Positions 1-6,792 of a DNA stretch of 12,035 nt are shown in pieces. This stretch comes from Clostridia bacterium. GTDB taxonomy: Bacteria > Bacillota > Clostridia > Christensenellales > Aristaeellaceae. The position numbers and the translations under genes are program-made. The DNA lies in assembly GCA_017551645.1 (NCBI GenBank), contig JAFZLE010000311.1, positions 1 to 12,035 on the forward strand, read 5' to 3'. The first letter of the stretch is position 1. Each line of letters begins with the position of its first letter. The notes beneath the pieces are model-generated. The model searched no databases, was not told where the DNA came from, and saw nothing but the letters and a program-made list of their open reading frames with translations.

Positions 1-865
<865 letters not shown>

Positions 866-870
866 TCAAT

Positions 871-907
871 ACCGTTTGCCGCGCCTGTGGGCACAGCTTC
901 ACACGGT
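871..907 (-). promoter_or_regulatory. Hairpin at the 5' end of the PFOR leader
   Basis: On the minus strand ACCGTGTG (907-900) pairs with CAAACGGT (878-871), 7 of 8 positions. Nested inside is CTGTG-CC-CACAG (896-885). Because transcription should begin near 905, the stem would sit at or very near the 5' end of the mRNA. It could act as a message stabiliser or as a regulatory leader. I recognise no known riboswitch class, and there is no U-run that would make it an attenuator. Confidence 0.45.
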
Positions 908-911
908 AATA

Positions 912-940
912 ATTATAGTAGTTTTTGGAAAGGATGTCAA
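912..940 (-). promoter_or_regulatory. Consensus sigma-A promoter for the PFOR gene
   Basis: On the minus strand TTGACA (940-935) and TATAAT (917-912) are both perfect matches, separated by exactly 17 bases. Transcription should start near 905, leaving a leader of about 70 bases. A promoter this strong fits a highly expressed central-metabolism enzyme. Confidence 0.9.
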
Positions 941-972
941 GCGCGAGCGGTCATTGGTTATTGGTCGATTGT

Positions 973-1081
973 CACGGGACGGAGACCCCCGTAGCGGCCA
1001 TGTGGTGTTCGCAGCTCTGGAAGCCCACTGGGCTTCCATTCACTACTGCTCACACGGCCTCAAGGCCGCCACCGTCCCGTG
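973..1081. repeat. Long imperfect inverted repeat with 10-bp perfect ends
   Basis: CACGGGACGG (973-982) and CCGTCCCGTG (1072-1081) are exact reverse complements. Inside them, GGCCATGTG (996-1004) pairs with CACACGGCC (1051-1059) at 8 of 9 positions. At the centre TGGAAGCCC (1018-1026) and GGGCTTCCA (1030-1038) form a perfect 9-bp stem with a 3-base loop. CGGCC-TCAA-GGCCG (1055-1068) is an alternative local hairpin. The whole 109 bases can fold into one long arm. It has no coding content I trust and no obvious target-site duplication. It could be a small non-autonomous repeat element, a structured RNA, or a pause or termination region for the LCP gene read from the right. Confidence 0.6.
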
Positions 1082-1105
1082 TTTGCGCGTCACCGGATCA
1101 GGTAC

Positions 1106-1168
1106 GTGGAGCCCATAGGGCTCCGCTACGGTTGACGGCGGGTGTGTCCGTAGCGGCGTTCACGCCGC
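1106..1168. repeat. Pair of hairpins, each next to a CCGTAGCGG motif
   Basis: GGAGCCC-ATA-GGGCTCC (1108-1124) and GCGGCGT-TC-ACGCCGC (1153-1168) are perfect stems. CCGTAGCGG occurs at 1148-1156 on plus and at 1131-1123 on minus, and a third copy lies at 989-997 on plus. In the first two the motif runs straight into the hairpin. This motif-plus-palindrome design resembles dispersed intergenic palindromic repeats of Clostridia genomes. That comparison is from memory, not a search. Neither hairpin has a U-run, so they are not canonical terminators. Confidence 0.55.
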
Positions 1169-1176
1169 CATATCGC

Positions 1177-2091
1177 TCAGCGGTAGATGAAGGAATACAG
1201 CGCGCGGCGGTTGGCGTCAAAGTCCACGCCGCGGAGCATTGTCCCGTCATTGGACCTTTCTTCCCTGTACGTGCCCTGCACGGGCAGCGTGAACGTGCCG
1301 GCGCCGCTCAGGCCTTCCCCGAGCAGTATCCGCATGCCCAGGGCCATTATCGTGTTCACGTCCAGGTTGATCTGCATCACGTCCATGGAGGCGAAAAGCA
1401 GGTCCAGCAGCTCCAGCATGCCCCGGGTCTTGAGCTTTGCCATGAGCAGGTTGAGCGCGTTCCTCTGGCGCCCGGCCCTGCCCAGGTCCCCGTCCCCGGT
1501 GCTTACGCGGGCGTAGGCCAGCGTCTGCGCGCCGTTAAGATGTATCTTCTTTCCGCCGTTTTCGGGCAGCGCGGCGGACTTGTCCGGCACCGCCCTGTTT
1601 ATGGCGGCGGCCTCCTCTTTGGTGAGGTCCGCCTCTATGCCGCCTATTTTGTCCACCAGATGCGCGAAGCCCGTAAAGTCCACTACGACATACCCGGTGA
1701 TGTTCATGCCGAAGTTCTCGTTCACGGCCTTTACGGCGAGCTTCGCCCCGCCGTAGGCGTACGCCGTGCTGAGGCGGCGGCCTTTGCCCGCGATGACGGC
1801 TTCCGTATCGCCCAGGAGGGAAGTGAGCTTGACTGCCCCGGTGGACTTGTTCACGGAGCAGATGATCATGGTGCCCGCGCGGGACGAGGCGGATATTTCC
1901 AGCGAGTTCACGCCCAGGAACAGTATGTTCACCCAGCTTTCGTCAAGCCCGGGCGTCACCGCCAGGTCGTTTACCGTGACCGAGCCGGGCGCGATATCCC
2001 CTCCCGTATCCGCGAAAGCGGACGGGACGGGCATCACGGCCAGTATGAGCGCCGCGGCGAAAATGCGTTTTATAAGGCTGCTATTGATCAC
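1177..2091 (-). CDS. Secreted LytR-CpsA-Psr (LCP) family protein with altered active site
   Basis: LCP enzymes transfer undecaprenyl-linked glycopolymers (teichoic acid, capsule) onto peptidoglycan outside the membrane. This 304-residue protein has a signal peptide (KRIF start, hydrophobic 10-22, likely cut after AFA at 25-27). The LCP core follows: VNILFLGVN (54-62), RAGTM (71-75), TAYAYGGAKLAVKAVNE (109-125), a DFTGFAHLVDKIGGIEADL segment (138-156), LNGAQTLAYARVS (185-197) and GRAGRQR (204-210). Several family residues are changed: the GxD aspartate is N62, the RxDTM aspartate is G73, the arginine of the usual SIPRDT is G94 (SLLGDT), and the second arginine of ARxR is S197. R71, R195 and Q209 remain. 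The GTG start at 2091 is preceded by GGGAGGA 8 bases upstream. The fold call is secure. Transferase activity is doubtful, and a binding or scaffolding role is possible. Confidence 0.88.
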   Translation of the reverse strand: MINSSLIKRIFAAALILAVMPVPSAFADTGGDIAPGSVTVNDLAVTPGLDESWVNILFLGVNSLEISASSRAGTMIICSVNKSTGAVKLTSLLGDTEAVIAGKGRRLSTAYAYGGAKLAVKAVNENFGMNITGYVVVDFTGFAHLVDKIGGIEADLTKEEAAAINRAVPDKSAALPENGGKKIHLNGAQTLAYARVSTGDGDLGRAGRQRNALNLLMAKLKTRGMLELLDLLFASMDVMQINLDVNTIMALGMRILLGEGLSGAGTFTLPVQGTYREERSNDGTMLRGVDFDANRRALYSFIYR

Positions 2092-2138
2092 TTTGGATAT
2101 CCTCCCTGCCGCGCCAAAGCGGGTATTTGTCTAAGCCA

Positions 2139-2167
2139 ATGATACGCCTGCCCGGGCGCAAAGTCAA
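2139..2167 (-). promoter_or_regulatory. Promoter of the LCP gene
   Basis: The minus strand has TTGACT (2167-2162), 17 bases, then TATCAT (2144-2139). Transcription would start about 40 bases before the GTG. It is back-to-back with the aminopeptidase promoter, the two -35 boxes being 13 bases apart. Confidence 0.75.
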
Positions 2168-2180
2168 GCGCGGCGCGGTC

Positions 2181-2209
2181 TTGCGCTCCTTCCCGCGGTA
2201 TGGTACAAT
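2181..2209 (+). promoter_or_regulatory. Promoter of the aminopeptidase-aldo/keto reductase operon
   Basis: TTGCGC (2181-2186), 17 bases, then TACAAT (2204-2209). Transcription should begin near 2216, leaving a leader of about 28 bases before the ATG at 2244. Confidence 0.7.
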
Positions 2210-2243
2210 AGCCCCATGATTCTTGCTAAGCGAGGTGTTTTGT

Positions 2244-3473
2244 ATGGCCATATCGGAAGAGCTGCTCAGGAAATACGCCGCACTGATCGCGCGCACGGGC
2301 GCCAACGTGCAGAAGGGCCAGGTGGTGAGCCTGACCGCGGCGGTTGAGATAAGCGCGTTCGCCGCGCTGGTGGCGGAGGAGTGCTACAGGGCGGGCGCGA
2401 AAAAGGTGAACATGGAGTGGATGAGCGACGCGCAGAAGCGCCTGGACTTCACCTACGCGGACGAGGAAACGCTCTGTGAGGTGCTGCCCTGGGAGGAAGA
2501 AAAATTAAAGCAGATGACAAAAGACCTGCCCTGCCGCATATTCATCGCCTCCGGGGACCCGGACGCCATGGCGGGCATAGACCCGGGCAGGATAGCCGCC
2601 GTGGGCCGCGCCCGGGGCAAGGTGATAAAGCCCTACCGCAGCCTGATAGACGGCAAACACCAGTGGGTGATCGCGGCGTATCCCTCCGAAAAGTGGGCGG
2701 AAAAGTGCTTTCCCGGCGACCCGGACAAAGTGGACAAGCTCTGGGACGCCATCCTGAAGACCGTGCGCGTGAGCGAGGAGGGCGACCCGGTGGAGGCCTG
2801 GAACGCCCATACCCAGTTCATACAGGATAAGGCGGAGTGGCTGAACGGACAGGCGTTTTCTTCCCTGAAATATAAAAGCGCCAACGGCACGGACTTTTCC
2901 GTGGAGCTGATCCCCGGGGCGAAGTGGGAAGGCGCGGGCGTGACCAATCCGTTGAACGGCGCGTTCTACATCCCCAACATGCCCACGGAGGAGATATTCA
3001 CCACCCCCATGGCGGGCAGGTGCGAGGGGACGCTGGTGGCTGTAAAGCCCCTGTCCCTGCACGGGCAGCTGGTGGAGGAGTTTTCCGTGACGTTCAAAGG
3101 CGGCAGGGCGGTCTCCTGCACGGCGAAAAAGGGGCAGGAGCTGCTGGAAAAGACCATCCGCATGGACGAGACCAGCTGCATGCTGGGCGAGGTGGCGCTG
3201 GTGCCCAAGGAGAGCCCGGTGAACCAGTGCGGCATACTGTTTTACGAGACGCTGTTTGACGAGAACGCCTGCTGCCACGTGGCGCTGGGCGCGGGCTTTA
3301 AGGAAGTGCTGCCGGGCGGCGACGGCATGACGGTGGAGGAAGCGCAGAAAAAGGGCGTGAACGACTCCATCATCCACGTGGACTTCATGGTGGGCGCGGA
3401 CGACCTGGATATTGACGGCATCAAGCCCGACGGGACGGTTGTGCCCGTGTTCCGCAACGGAACGTGGGCGTAA
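2244..3473 (+). CDS. M29-family aminopeptidase (AmpS/PepS/AmpT type)
   Basis: This is a cytoplasmic dinuclear-metal aminopeptidase that removes N-terminal residues from peptides. The protein is 409 residues, the normal family length. The M29 metal ligands are recognisable: E250 in PNMPTEE (244-250), E316 in GEVAL (315-319), H345 in CCHVALG (343-349), and H378 and D380 in IIHVDFMVG (376-384). These sit almost exactly at the numbers I recall for Thermus AmpT (E250, E316, H345, H376, D378). The position that would hold the catalytic tyrosine (Y352 in AmpT) is F352 here, in GAGFKE. I start at ATG 2244, preceded by GAGGTG 6 bases upstream, rather than at the in-frame TTG at 2223, which has no ribosome site. 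It is first in a two-gene operon with the aldo/keto reductase 39 bases downstream. Confidence 0.92.
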   Translation: MAISEELLRKYAALIARTGANVQKGQVVSLTAAVEISAFAALVAEECYRAGAKKVNMEWMSDAQKRLDFTYADEETLCEVLPWEEEKLKQMTKDLPCRIFIASGDPDAMAGIDPGRIAAVGRARGKVIKPYRSLIDGKHQWVIAAYPSEKWAEKCFPGDPDKVDKLWDAILKTVRVSEEGDPVEAWNAHTQFIQDKAEWLNGQAFSSLKYKSANGTDFSVELIPGAKWEGAGVTNPLNGAFYIPNMPTEEIFTTPMAGRCEGTLVAVKPLSLHGQLVEEFSVTFKGGRAVSCTAKKGQELLEKTIRMDETSCMLGEVALVPKESPVNQCGILFYETLFDENACCHVALGAGFKEVLPGGDGMTVEEAQKKGVNDSIIHVDFMVGADDLDIDGIKPDGTVVPVFRNGTWA

Positions 3474-3512
3474 AACCGTATCCGCATAGCCTTACATAAA
3501 AGGAGGAAGCAT

Positions 3513-4505
3513 ATGTACGTGCCCGACGAAAAACGCTATTCCGACCCCGGCTTTTACCGCAGGTGCGGCAGAAGCGGCCTTATGCTGCCCGCCGTATCCC
3601 TGGGGCTGTGGCACAATTTCGGCGAGATAACGCCCTTTAACCAGCAGCAGAGCGTGCTGCGCGCGGCTTTCGACTGCGGCGTCACCCACTTCGACCTTGC
3701 CAACAACTACGGCCCGCCCTACGGGGAGGCGGAGCGCAATTTCGGCAAGCATATGGATACGGACTGGCACACCCACAGGGACGAGCTGGTGATATCCACC
3801 AAGGCGGGCTACGACATGTGGCCGGGCCCCTACGGCGACCACGGCAGCAGGAAGTACCTGGTGGCCAGCCTGGACCAGTCCCTAAAGCGCATGCACCTGG
3901 ACTATGTGGACATCTTCTACCACCACCGCCCCGACCCGGACACCCCCATAGAGGAGACCATGGGCGCGCTGGACTACATAGTCAGAAGCGGGCGCGCGCT
4001 GTACGCGGGCATATCCAACTACTACGACCCCGAACAGGCCCGTACCGCCATAAGCACGCTCAAAAGCCTGGGCACGCCCATGCTCATCCACCAGCCCAGC
4101 TATTCCATGTTCAACCGCAGGATAGAGGGCGGGCTGCTCGACGCGCTTGACGCGGAAGGCGTGGGCGTTATCGCCTTCGCGCCACTGGCGGGGGGACTGC
4201 TGGCGGGGCGGTACCTAAACGGCATACCCGCAGACTCCCGCGCGGGCAACGACCCCCGTTACCTGAAGCCGGATTCCATTACGGAGGAGAAGGTCAGCAA
4301 GACCCGCCGCCTGAACGAGCTGGCGTTAAAGCGCGGGCAGACGCTGGCGCAGATGTCCCTTAAATGGGTGCTCAGGTCGGGCAAAGTGACTTCCGCCCTG
4401 ATAGGCGCGAGCCGCCCCGAGCAGGTAAGGGAGAACGTAAAGGCCCCCGCCGGCCCCGACTTCACGCAGGAGGAGCTGGACCTGATAGACGGGATACTCG
4501 CTTAG
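3513..4505 (+). CDS. yghZ: Aldo/keto reductase, YghZ / L-glyceraldehyde-3-phosphate reductase type
   Basis: This is a NADPH-dependent cytoplasmic reductase of the AKR14 group, close to the Kv-beta type. E. coli YghZ reduces L-glyceraldehyde 3-phosphate and methylglyoxal, so a detoxifying role is the best guess. At 330 residues it is the same length class as YghZ, and long stretches match from memory: SLGLWHNFG (29-37), THFDLANNYGPP (58-69), STKAGYDMWPGPYG (95-108), SRKYLVASLDQSLKRM (112-127) and IGASRPEQ near the C-terminus. The catalytic tetrad is D61, Y66, K97 and H138. ATG 3513 follows AGGAGG by 6 bases. It is second in the operon with the aminopeptidase, with no promoter in the 39-base gap, and a strong terminator follows. 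The true substrate could differ. Confidence 0.93.
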   Translation: MYVPDEKRYSDPGFYRRCGRSGLMLPAVSLGLWHNFGEITPFNQQQSVLRAAFDCGVTHFDLANNYGPPYGEAERNFGKHMDTDWHTHRDELVISTKAGYDMWPGPYGDHGSRKYLVASLDQSLKRMHLDYVDIFYHHRPDPDTPIEETMGALDYIVRSGRALYAGISNYYDPEQARTAISTLKSLGTPMLIHQPSYSMFNRRIEGGLLDALDAEGVGVIAFAPLAGGLLAGRYLNGIPADSRAGNDPRYLKPDSITEEKVSKTRRLNELALKRGQTLAQMSLKWVLRSGKVTSALIGASRPEQVRENVKAPAGPDFTQEELDLIDGILA

Positions 4506-4506
4506 G

Positions 4507-4544
4507 GCGAAACAAAAACCGCCGGAAGGCGGTTTTTGTTTCGC
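4507..4544. terminator. Bidirectional rho-independent terminator
   Basis: There is a perfect 17-bp stem (4507-4523 with 4528-4544) and a GGAA loop. The GC-rich inner part CCGCC/GGCGG is flanked by A5 on one side and T5 on the other, so both strands give a hairpin followed by a U-rich stretch. It starts 2 bases after the aldo/keto reductase stop and lies 22 bases beyond the DUF2812 gene stop, so it serves both convergent operons. Confidence 0.92.
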
Positions 4545-4566
4545 TTTGCGTTTTTACTTTCCCCGT

Positions 4567-5073
4567 TCACTCATGCAGCAGGCGTTCCCTTTTCAGGGCT
4601 TCCTTTTTGCCGTGGATCCGGCCCAGCGCATACATGAGCAGGGTCGCGCAGAGCAGGTTGATCCACCCGAGACGGGACGGATTGTACGTGTTGACCACGC
4701 CGATCAGCAGATTTGCCCCGCCGACCGCGCTGAGCCATTTGCCGATCTTGTCCAGATGGCTGATGCGGGAGTCGATGTCGGAAAACAGGTCGAAGGCTCC
4801 GTCCGCCGTCTTTTTGCGGAAGTAGATCCACATGACCATACGGCCGATATACTCCGCGCCGGTCTCCTTCATGAACGACAGGTAAGCCTCGTCATACGGG
4901 TGCATCTCCAGCCGGACGCTGTATTCGCCCGGCTCGCACCGGACAAAGTGATAGGTGCAGAACCCGACGCTCTCCAGCACCCATCCGTTCATGGCCATCT
5001 CGTTCAGCCAGTCTTCTTCTTTTTCAAAATCCCAGATCCAGAACCACTTTTTTATGGTCTTCCTGCTTTCCAT
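4567..5073 (-). CDS. DUF2812 domain membrane protein
   Basis: The function of this family is unknown. The protein of 168 residues starts with the DUF2812 signature: KKWFWIWDFEKEEDWLNEMA, then MNGWVLESVGFCTYHF and CEPGEY. A YIGRMVMWIYFRKK segment follows, then two membrane spans near the C-terminus (about 109-125 and 132-148), ending in a basic tail. I start at ATG 5073 because GGAGG lies 7 bases upstream. ATG 5079 (two residues longer) overlaps the PadR stop as ATGA but has the ribosome site right against it. DUF2812 genes commonly sit directly behind PadR regulators in Firmicutes, and both are likely co-transcribed and repressed by PadR. Such pairs are often thought to handle membrane or antimicrobial stress. 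That is inference. Confidence 0.9.
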   Translation of the reverse strand: MESRKTIKKWFWIWDFEKEEDWLNEMAMNGWVLESVGFCTYHFVRCEPGEYSVRLEMHPYDEAYLSFMKETGAEYIGRMVMWIYFRKKTADGAFDLFSDIDSRISHLDKIGKWLSAVGGANLLIGVVNTYNPSRLGWINLLCATLLMYALGRIHGKKEALKRERLLHE

Positions 5074-5075
5074 GC

Positions 5076-5390
5076 TCATTCCTCCCCCAGTATCCTTTCA
5101 CCGTTGTCCGCCAGTTCCCGAAGCCTTTCCACCTCGGCGCGCAGGACTTTAAGGCCCTTTTCCGTCAGCCGGTATTCCTTCCGCCTGCTGTCCTCATCGG
5201 ACGGGAGCTGGATGATCCAGCCCTTTGCGCTCAGCGCGTTCAGCGCGCCGTACAGGGTGCCGGCTGCCAGGCGGACCCGCCCGCCGGACAGTTCCTCCGT
5301 CAGCTGCATGATGCCGTAGCCGTGCCGCGGCCTGACCAGTGACAGGAGAATGTAATAGCTCGCTTCCGTAAGCGCGAATCCCTCCGCCAT
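5076..5390 (-). CDS. PadR family transcriptional repressor
   Basis: This 104-residue DNA-binding protein is the compact PadR type: a winged helix plus a short C-terminal dimerisation helix. Visible are LTEASYYILLSLV (7-19), HGYGIMQLTEELSGGRVRL (23-41), the recognition-helix region AAGTLYGALNALSAKGWI (42-59), and the wing (DEDSRRKEYRLTEKG, about 65-79). A charged helix ends the protein. ATG 5390 follows GGAGGTGAT closely. It is the first gene of the operon with DUF2812, and the stop and the next ATG overlap. Its promoter is full of GATATA-type dyads, which points to autorepression, as is usual for the family. The inducer is unknown. Confidence 0.95.
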   Translation of the reverse strand: MAEGFALTEASYYILLSLVRPRHGYGIMQLTEELSGGRVRLAAGTLYGALNALSAKGWIIQLPSDEDSRRKEYRLTEKGLKVLRAEVERLRELADNGERILGEE

Positions 5391-5410
5391 ATCATCACCT
5401 CCATAGTGCC

Positions 5411-5464
5411 CCGATATAACGGTATCCGATATATCGTATGCTGATTATATCGCCTCGCGATATA
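5411..5464. promoter_or_regulatory. Putative PadR operator: three GATATA-type dyads
   Basis: Dyad 1 is TATATCGC-CTC-GCGATATA (5446-5464), a perfect 8-bp inverted repeat filling the -10/-35 spacer and overlapping the -10 box. Dyad 2 is CGATATATCG (5427-5436), a perfect palindrome around the transcription start. Dyad 3 is CCGATATAACGG (5411-5422), symmetric except for one pair. The position at the promoter of the PadR gene suggests autorepression. Binding itself is inferred. Confidence 0.7.
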
Positions 5465-5472
5465 TTTGTCAA
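5444..5472 (-). promoter_or_regulatory. Promoter of the padR-DUF2812 operon
   Basis: TTGACA (5472-5467) and TATAAT (5449-5444) on minus are both perfect, with a 17-base spacer. The spacer holds a dyad, so this strong promoter is probably kept off by the operator listed separately. Confidence 0.88.
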
Positions 5473-5496
5473 GCCCTTCCGAAAAAAAACCTGCAG

Positions 5497-5523
5497 AAAA
5501 AATAAAAACCGCCCAAAGGCGGT
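5497..5523 (-). terminator. Rho-independent terminator after tadA
   Basis: Read on minus: ACCGCC (5523-5518), a 4-base loop, GGCGGT (5513-5508), then a T-rich run to about 5497. It lies 18 bases past the tadA stop and closes the five-gene operon. A stretch of eight further T residues follows at 5489-5482. Confidence 0.88.
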
Positions 5524-5540
5524 CTTTTACGCACGGGGGG

Positions 5541-5993
5541 CTACTGTTCCCGTATCTCCTTAAACGCCTGTTTGAGCAGCAAAGCGGCTTCGTCTTCCAG
5601 AAGGCCGCCGTCACAAATGCAGAAACCCGGGAAGGCGGGGTCCTCGGGTATGCGGTACACGCTGCCGCAGCAGCCGTACTGACTATCCTTAGCCGCATAC
5701 ACCAGGCGGCTGATGCCGCTTAAGGCTAAAGCGCCCGCGCACATGGGGCAGGGCTCCAGCGTAACGTACATAGTCGCGCGTTTGAGCGCGTACCTGCCCG
5801 CCTGCCTTATGGCCAGCATTTCCGCGTGGGCGGTCACGTCCCCCGTCTGCCGCACCAGGTTATGGGCGGAGGCGATCACGCTGCCGTCCTTTGCTATAAC
5901 GCAGCCCACGGGTATCTCGCCCTGTTCAAGGGCGGCACGCGCCTCGCTCAGGGCGAGGCGCATGTATCTTTCGTCGTCTTCGGTAAATCTCAC
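5541..5993 (-). CDS. tadA: tRNA-specific adenosine deaminase TadA
   Basis: TadA deaminates A34 of tRNA-Arg(ACG) to inosine, allowing CGN decoding. It is normally essential. The 150-residue protein has the cytidine/adenosine deaminase zinc site: H56-A57-E58 (TAHAEMLAI) and P81-C82-P83-M84-C85 (LEPCPMCAGAL), with E58 as proton shuttle. The context GEIPVGCVIAKDG (25-37) and SRLVYAAKD (94-102) is typical of TadA rather than free-nucleobase deaminases. The GTG start overlaps the isomerase stop as GTGA. There is no strong ribosome site, so it is probably translated by coupling. The next in-frame ATG (M11) would cut off the first helix. It is last in the operon, followed by a terminator. Confidence 0.95.
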   Translation of the reverse strand: MRFTEDDERYMRLALSEARAALEQGEIPVGCVIAKDGSVIASAHNLVRQTGDVTAHAEMLAIRQAGRYALKRATMYVTLEPCPMCAGALALSGISRLVYAAKDSQYGCCGSVYRIPEDPAFPGFCICDGGLLEDEAALLLKQAFKEIREQ

Positions 5994-6781
5994 AGCGTGA
6001 AGCCCATTTTCTTAAGGTTCTCGGCGGAGATCTTCATCTGGCCCAGGGGATCCTCCATGTCGGAGGCGTTGTCCTGCTCCACCTCGGCGTAGAGCACGCC
6101 CGTCTCCTCGCAGGCTTTCTTTATCTCGGGCCACTCCAGGTTGCCGCTGCCCACGGGCACCATCACGGAGAACTGCCCGCCGAAAGCGGCGCCGCCCATC
6201 ATGTCCTTAAAGTGCATGACGTCCATGCGGCCGCTGACCTTGCGTATCCAGCTGGCGGGATTCGCGCCGCCCGCCTGCACCCAGAAGGTGTCCAGCTCGA
6301 ACTGGGCGTTGTCGCCGAAATAGTCGAACAGCACGTCCATGCCCATGTGCCCGTCCGGGAAACGGCTGAACTCGAACATGTGGTTGTGGTACACGAAGGT
6401 GATGCCCTCGTCCTTGAGCTTCTTCGCGATGCCATTCATTTTGAGGGCGAAGTCCCGGTAGCCTTCCCAGCTGCCCTTGTAGTCCCCCGGCATGCTGCCT
6501 ATGCCCGCGTAGCGGCAGTTCCAGATGTGGTGGCGGCGGATCAGGTCGTCCAGCCCCTCCTCGAAGTCCTGCATGGAGTTGTGGGTGACCACGCACTTGA
6601 GGCCGTGCTTTTTAAGCATGTCGGCGTAGAATTCCGGCTCTATGGCGCGGTTCTGCCCGCTCAGCTGGCAGGTGGTGTAACCCATGGCGCTTATGGCCGC
6701 GAAGGTGTCGTCTATGGACTGCTTCTCCTGCACCAGTTTCCTTACGGAATACAGCTGCGCGCCCGTCACAAAGTTCTTCAT
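5990..6781 (-). CDS. Sugar phosphate isomerase/epimerase, TIM-barrel (xylose isomerase-like) family
   Basis: This 263-residue enzyme belongs to the AP-endonuclease-2-like TIM-barrel family (PF01261), whose members isomerise or epimerise sugars, inositols and related compounds with a divalent metal. Signature segments are TGAQLYSVRK (6-15), GYTTCQLSG (34-42), VYHNHMFEF (130-138), FELDTFWVQAGG (161-172), MHFKDM (189-194), PVGSGNLEW (209-217) and YAEVEQD (231-237). Likely metal and catalytic residues are E137, D164, H190 and E235. ATG 6781 has AGGAGG 7 bases upstream. The reading frame stays open farther upstream but only as a shadow inside the amidotransferase gene. It lies 11 bases after that gene. 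Substrate specificity cannot be read from the sequence. Confidence 0.9.
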   Translation of the reverse strand: MKNFVTGAQLYSVRKLVQEKQSIDDTFAAISAMGYTTCQLSGQNRAIEPEFYADMLKKHGLKCVVTHNSMQDFEEGLDDLIRRHHIWNCRYAGIGSMPGDYKGSWEGYRDFALKMNGIAKKLKDEGITFVYHNHMFEFSRFPDGHMGMDVLFDYFGDNAQFELDTFWVQAGGANPASWIRKVSGRMDVMHFKDMMGGAAFGGQFSVMVPVGSGNLEWPEIKKACEETGVLYAEVEQDNASDMEDPLGQMKISAENLKKMGFTL

Positions 6782-6792
6782 TGCCTGTCCTC

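Noticed and set aside
1106..1168. Hairpins as a CRISPR array or rho-independent terminator
   Set aside because: The units differ in sequence and spacing and no spacer pattern exists. There is no T-run after either stem on either strand.
925..2142. Plus-strand reading frame of 405 codons
   Set aside because: It crosses the hairpin cluster and runs antisense to the LCP gene. The composition is shadow-like and rich in H, R, A and G.
2223..2243. TTG start at 2223 for the aminopeptidase
   Set aside because: It has no ribosome site and starts only a few bases after the likely transcript start. ATG 2244 has GAGGTG at the right distance.
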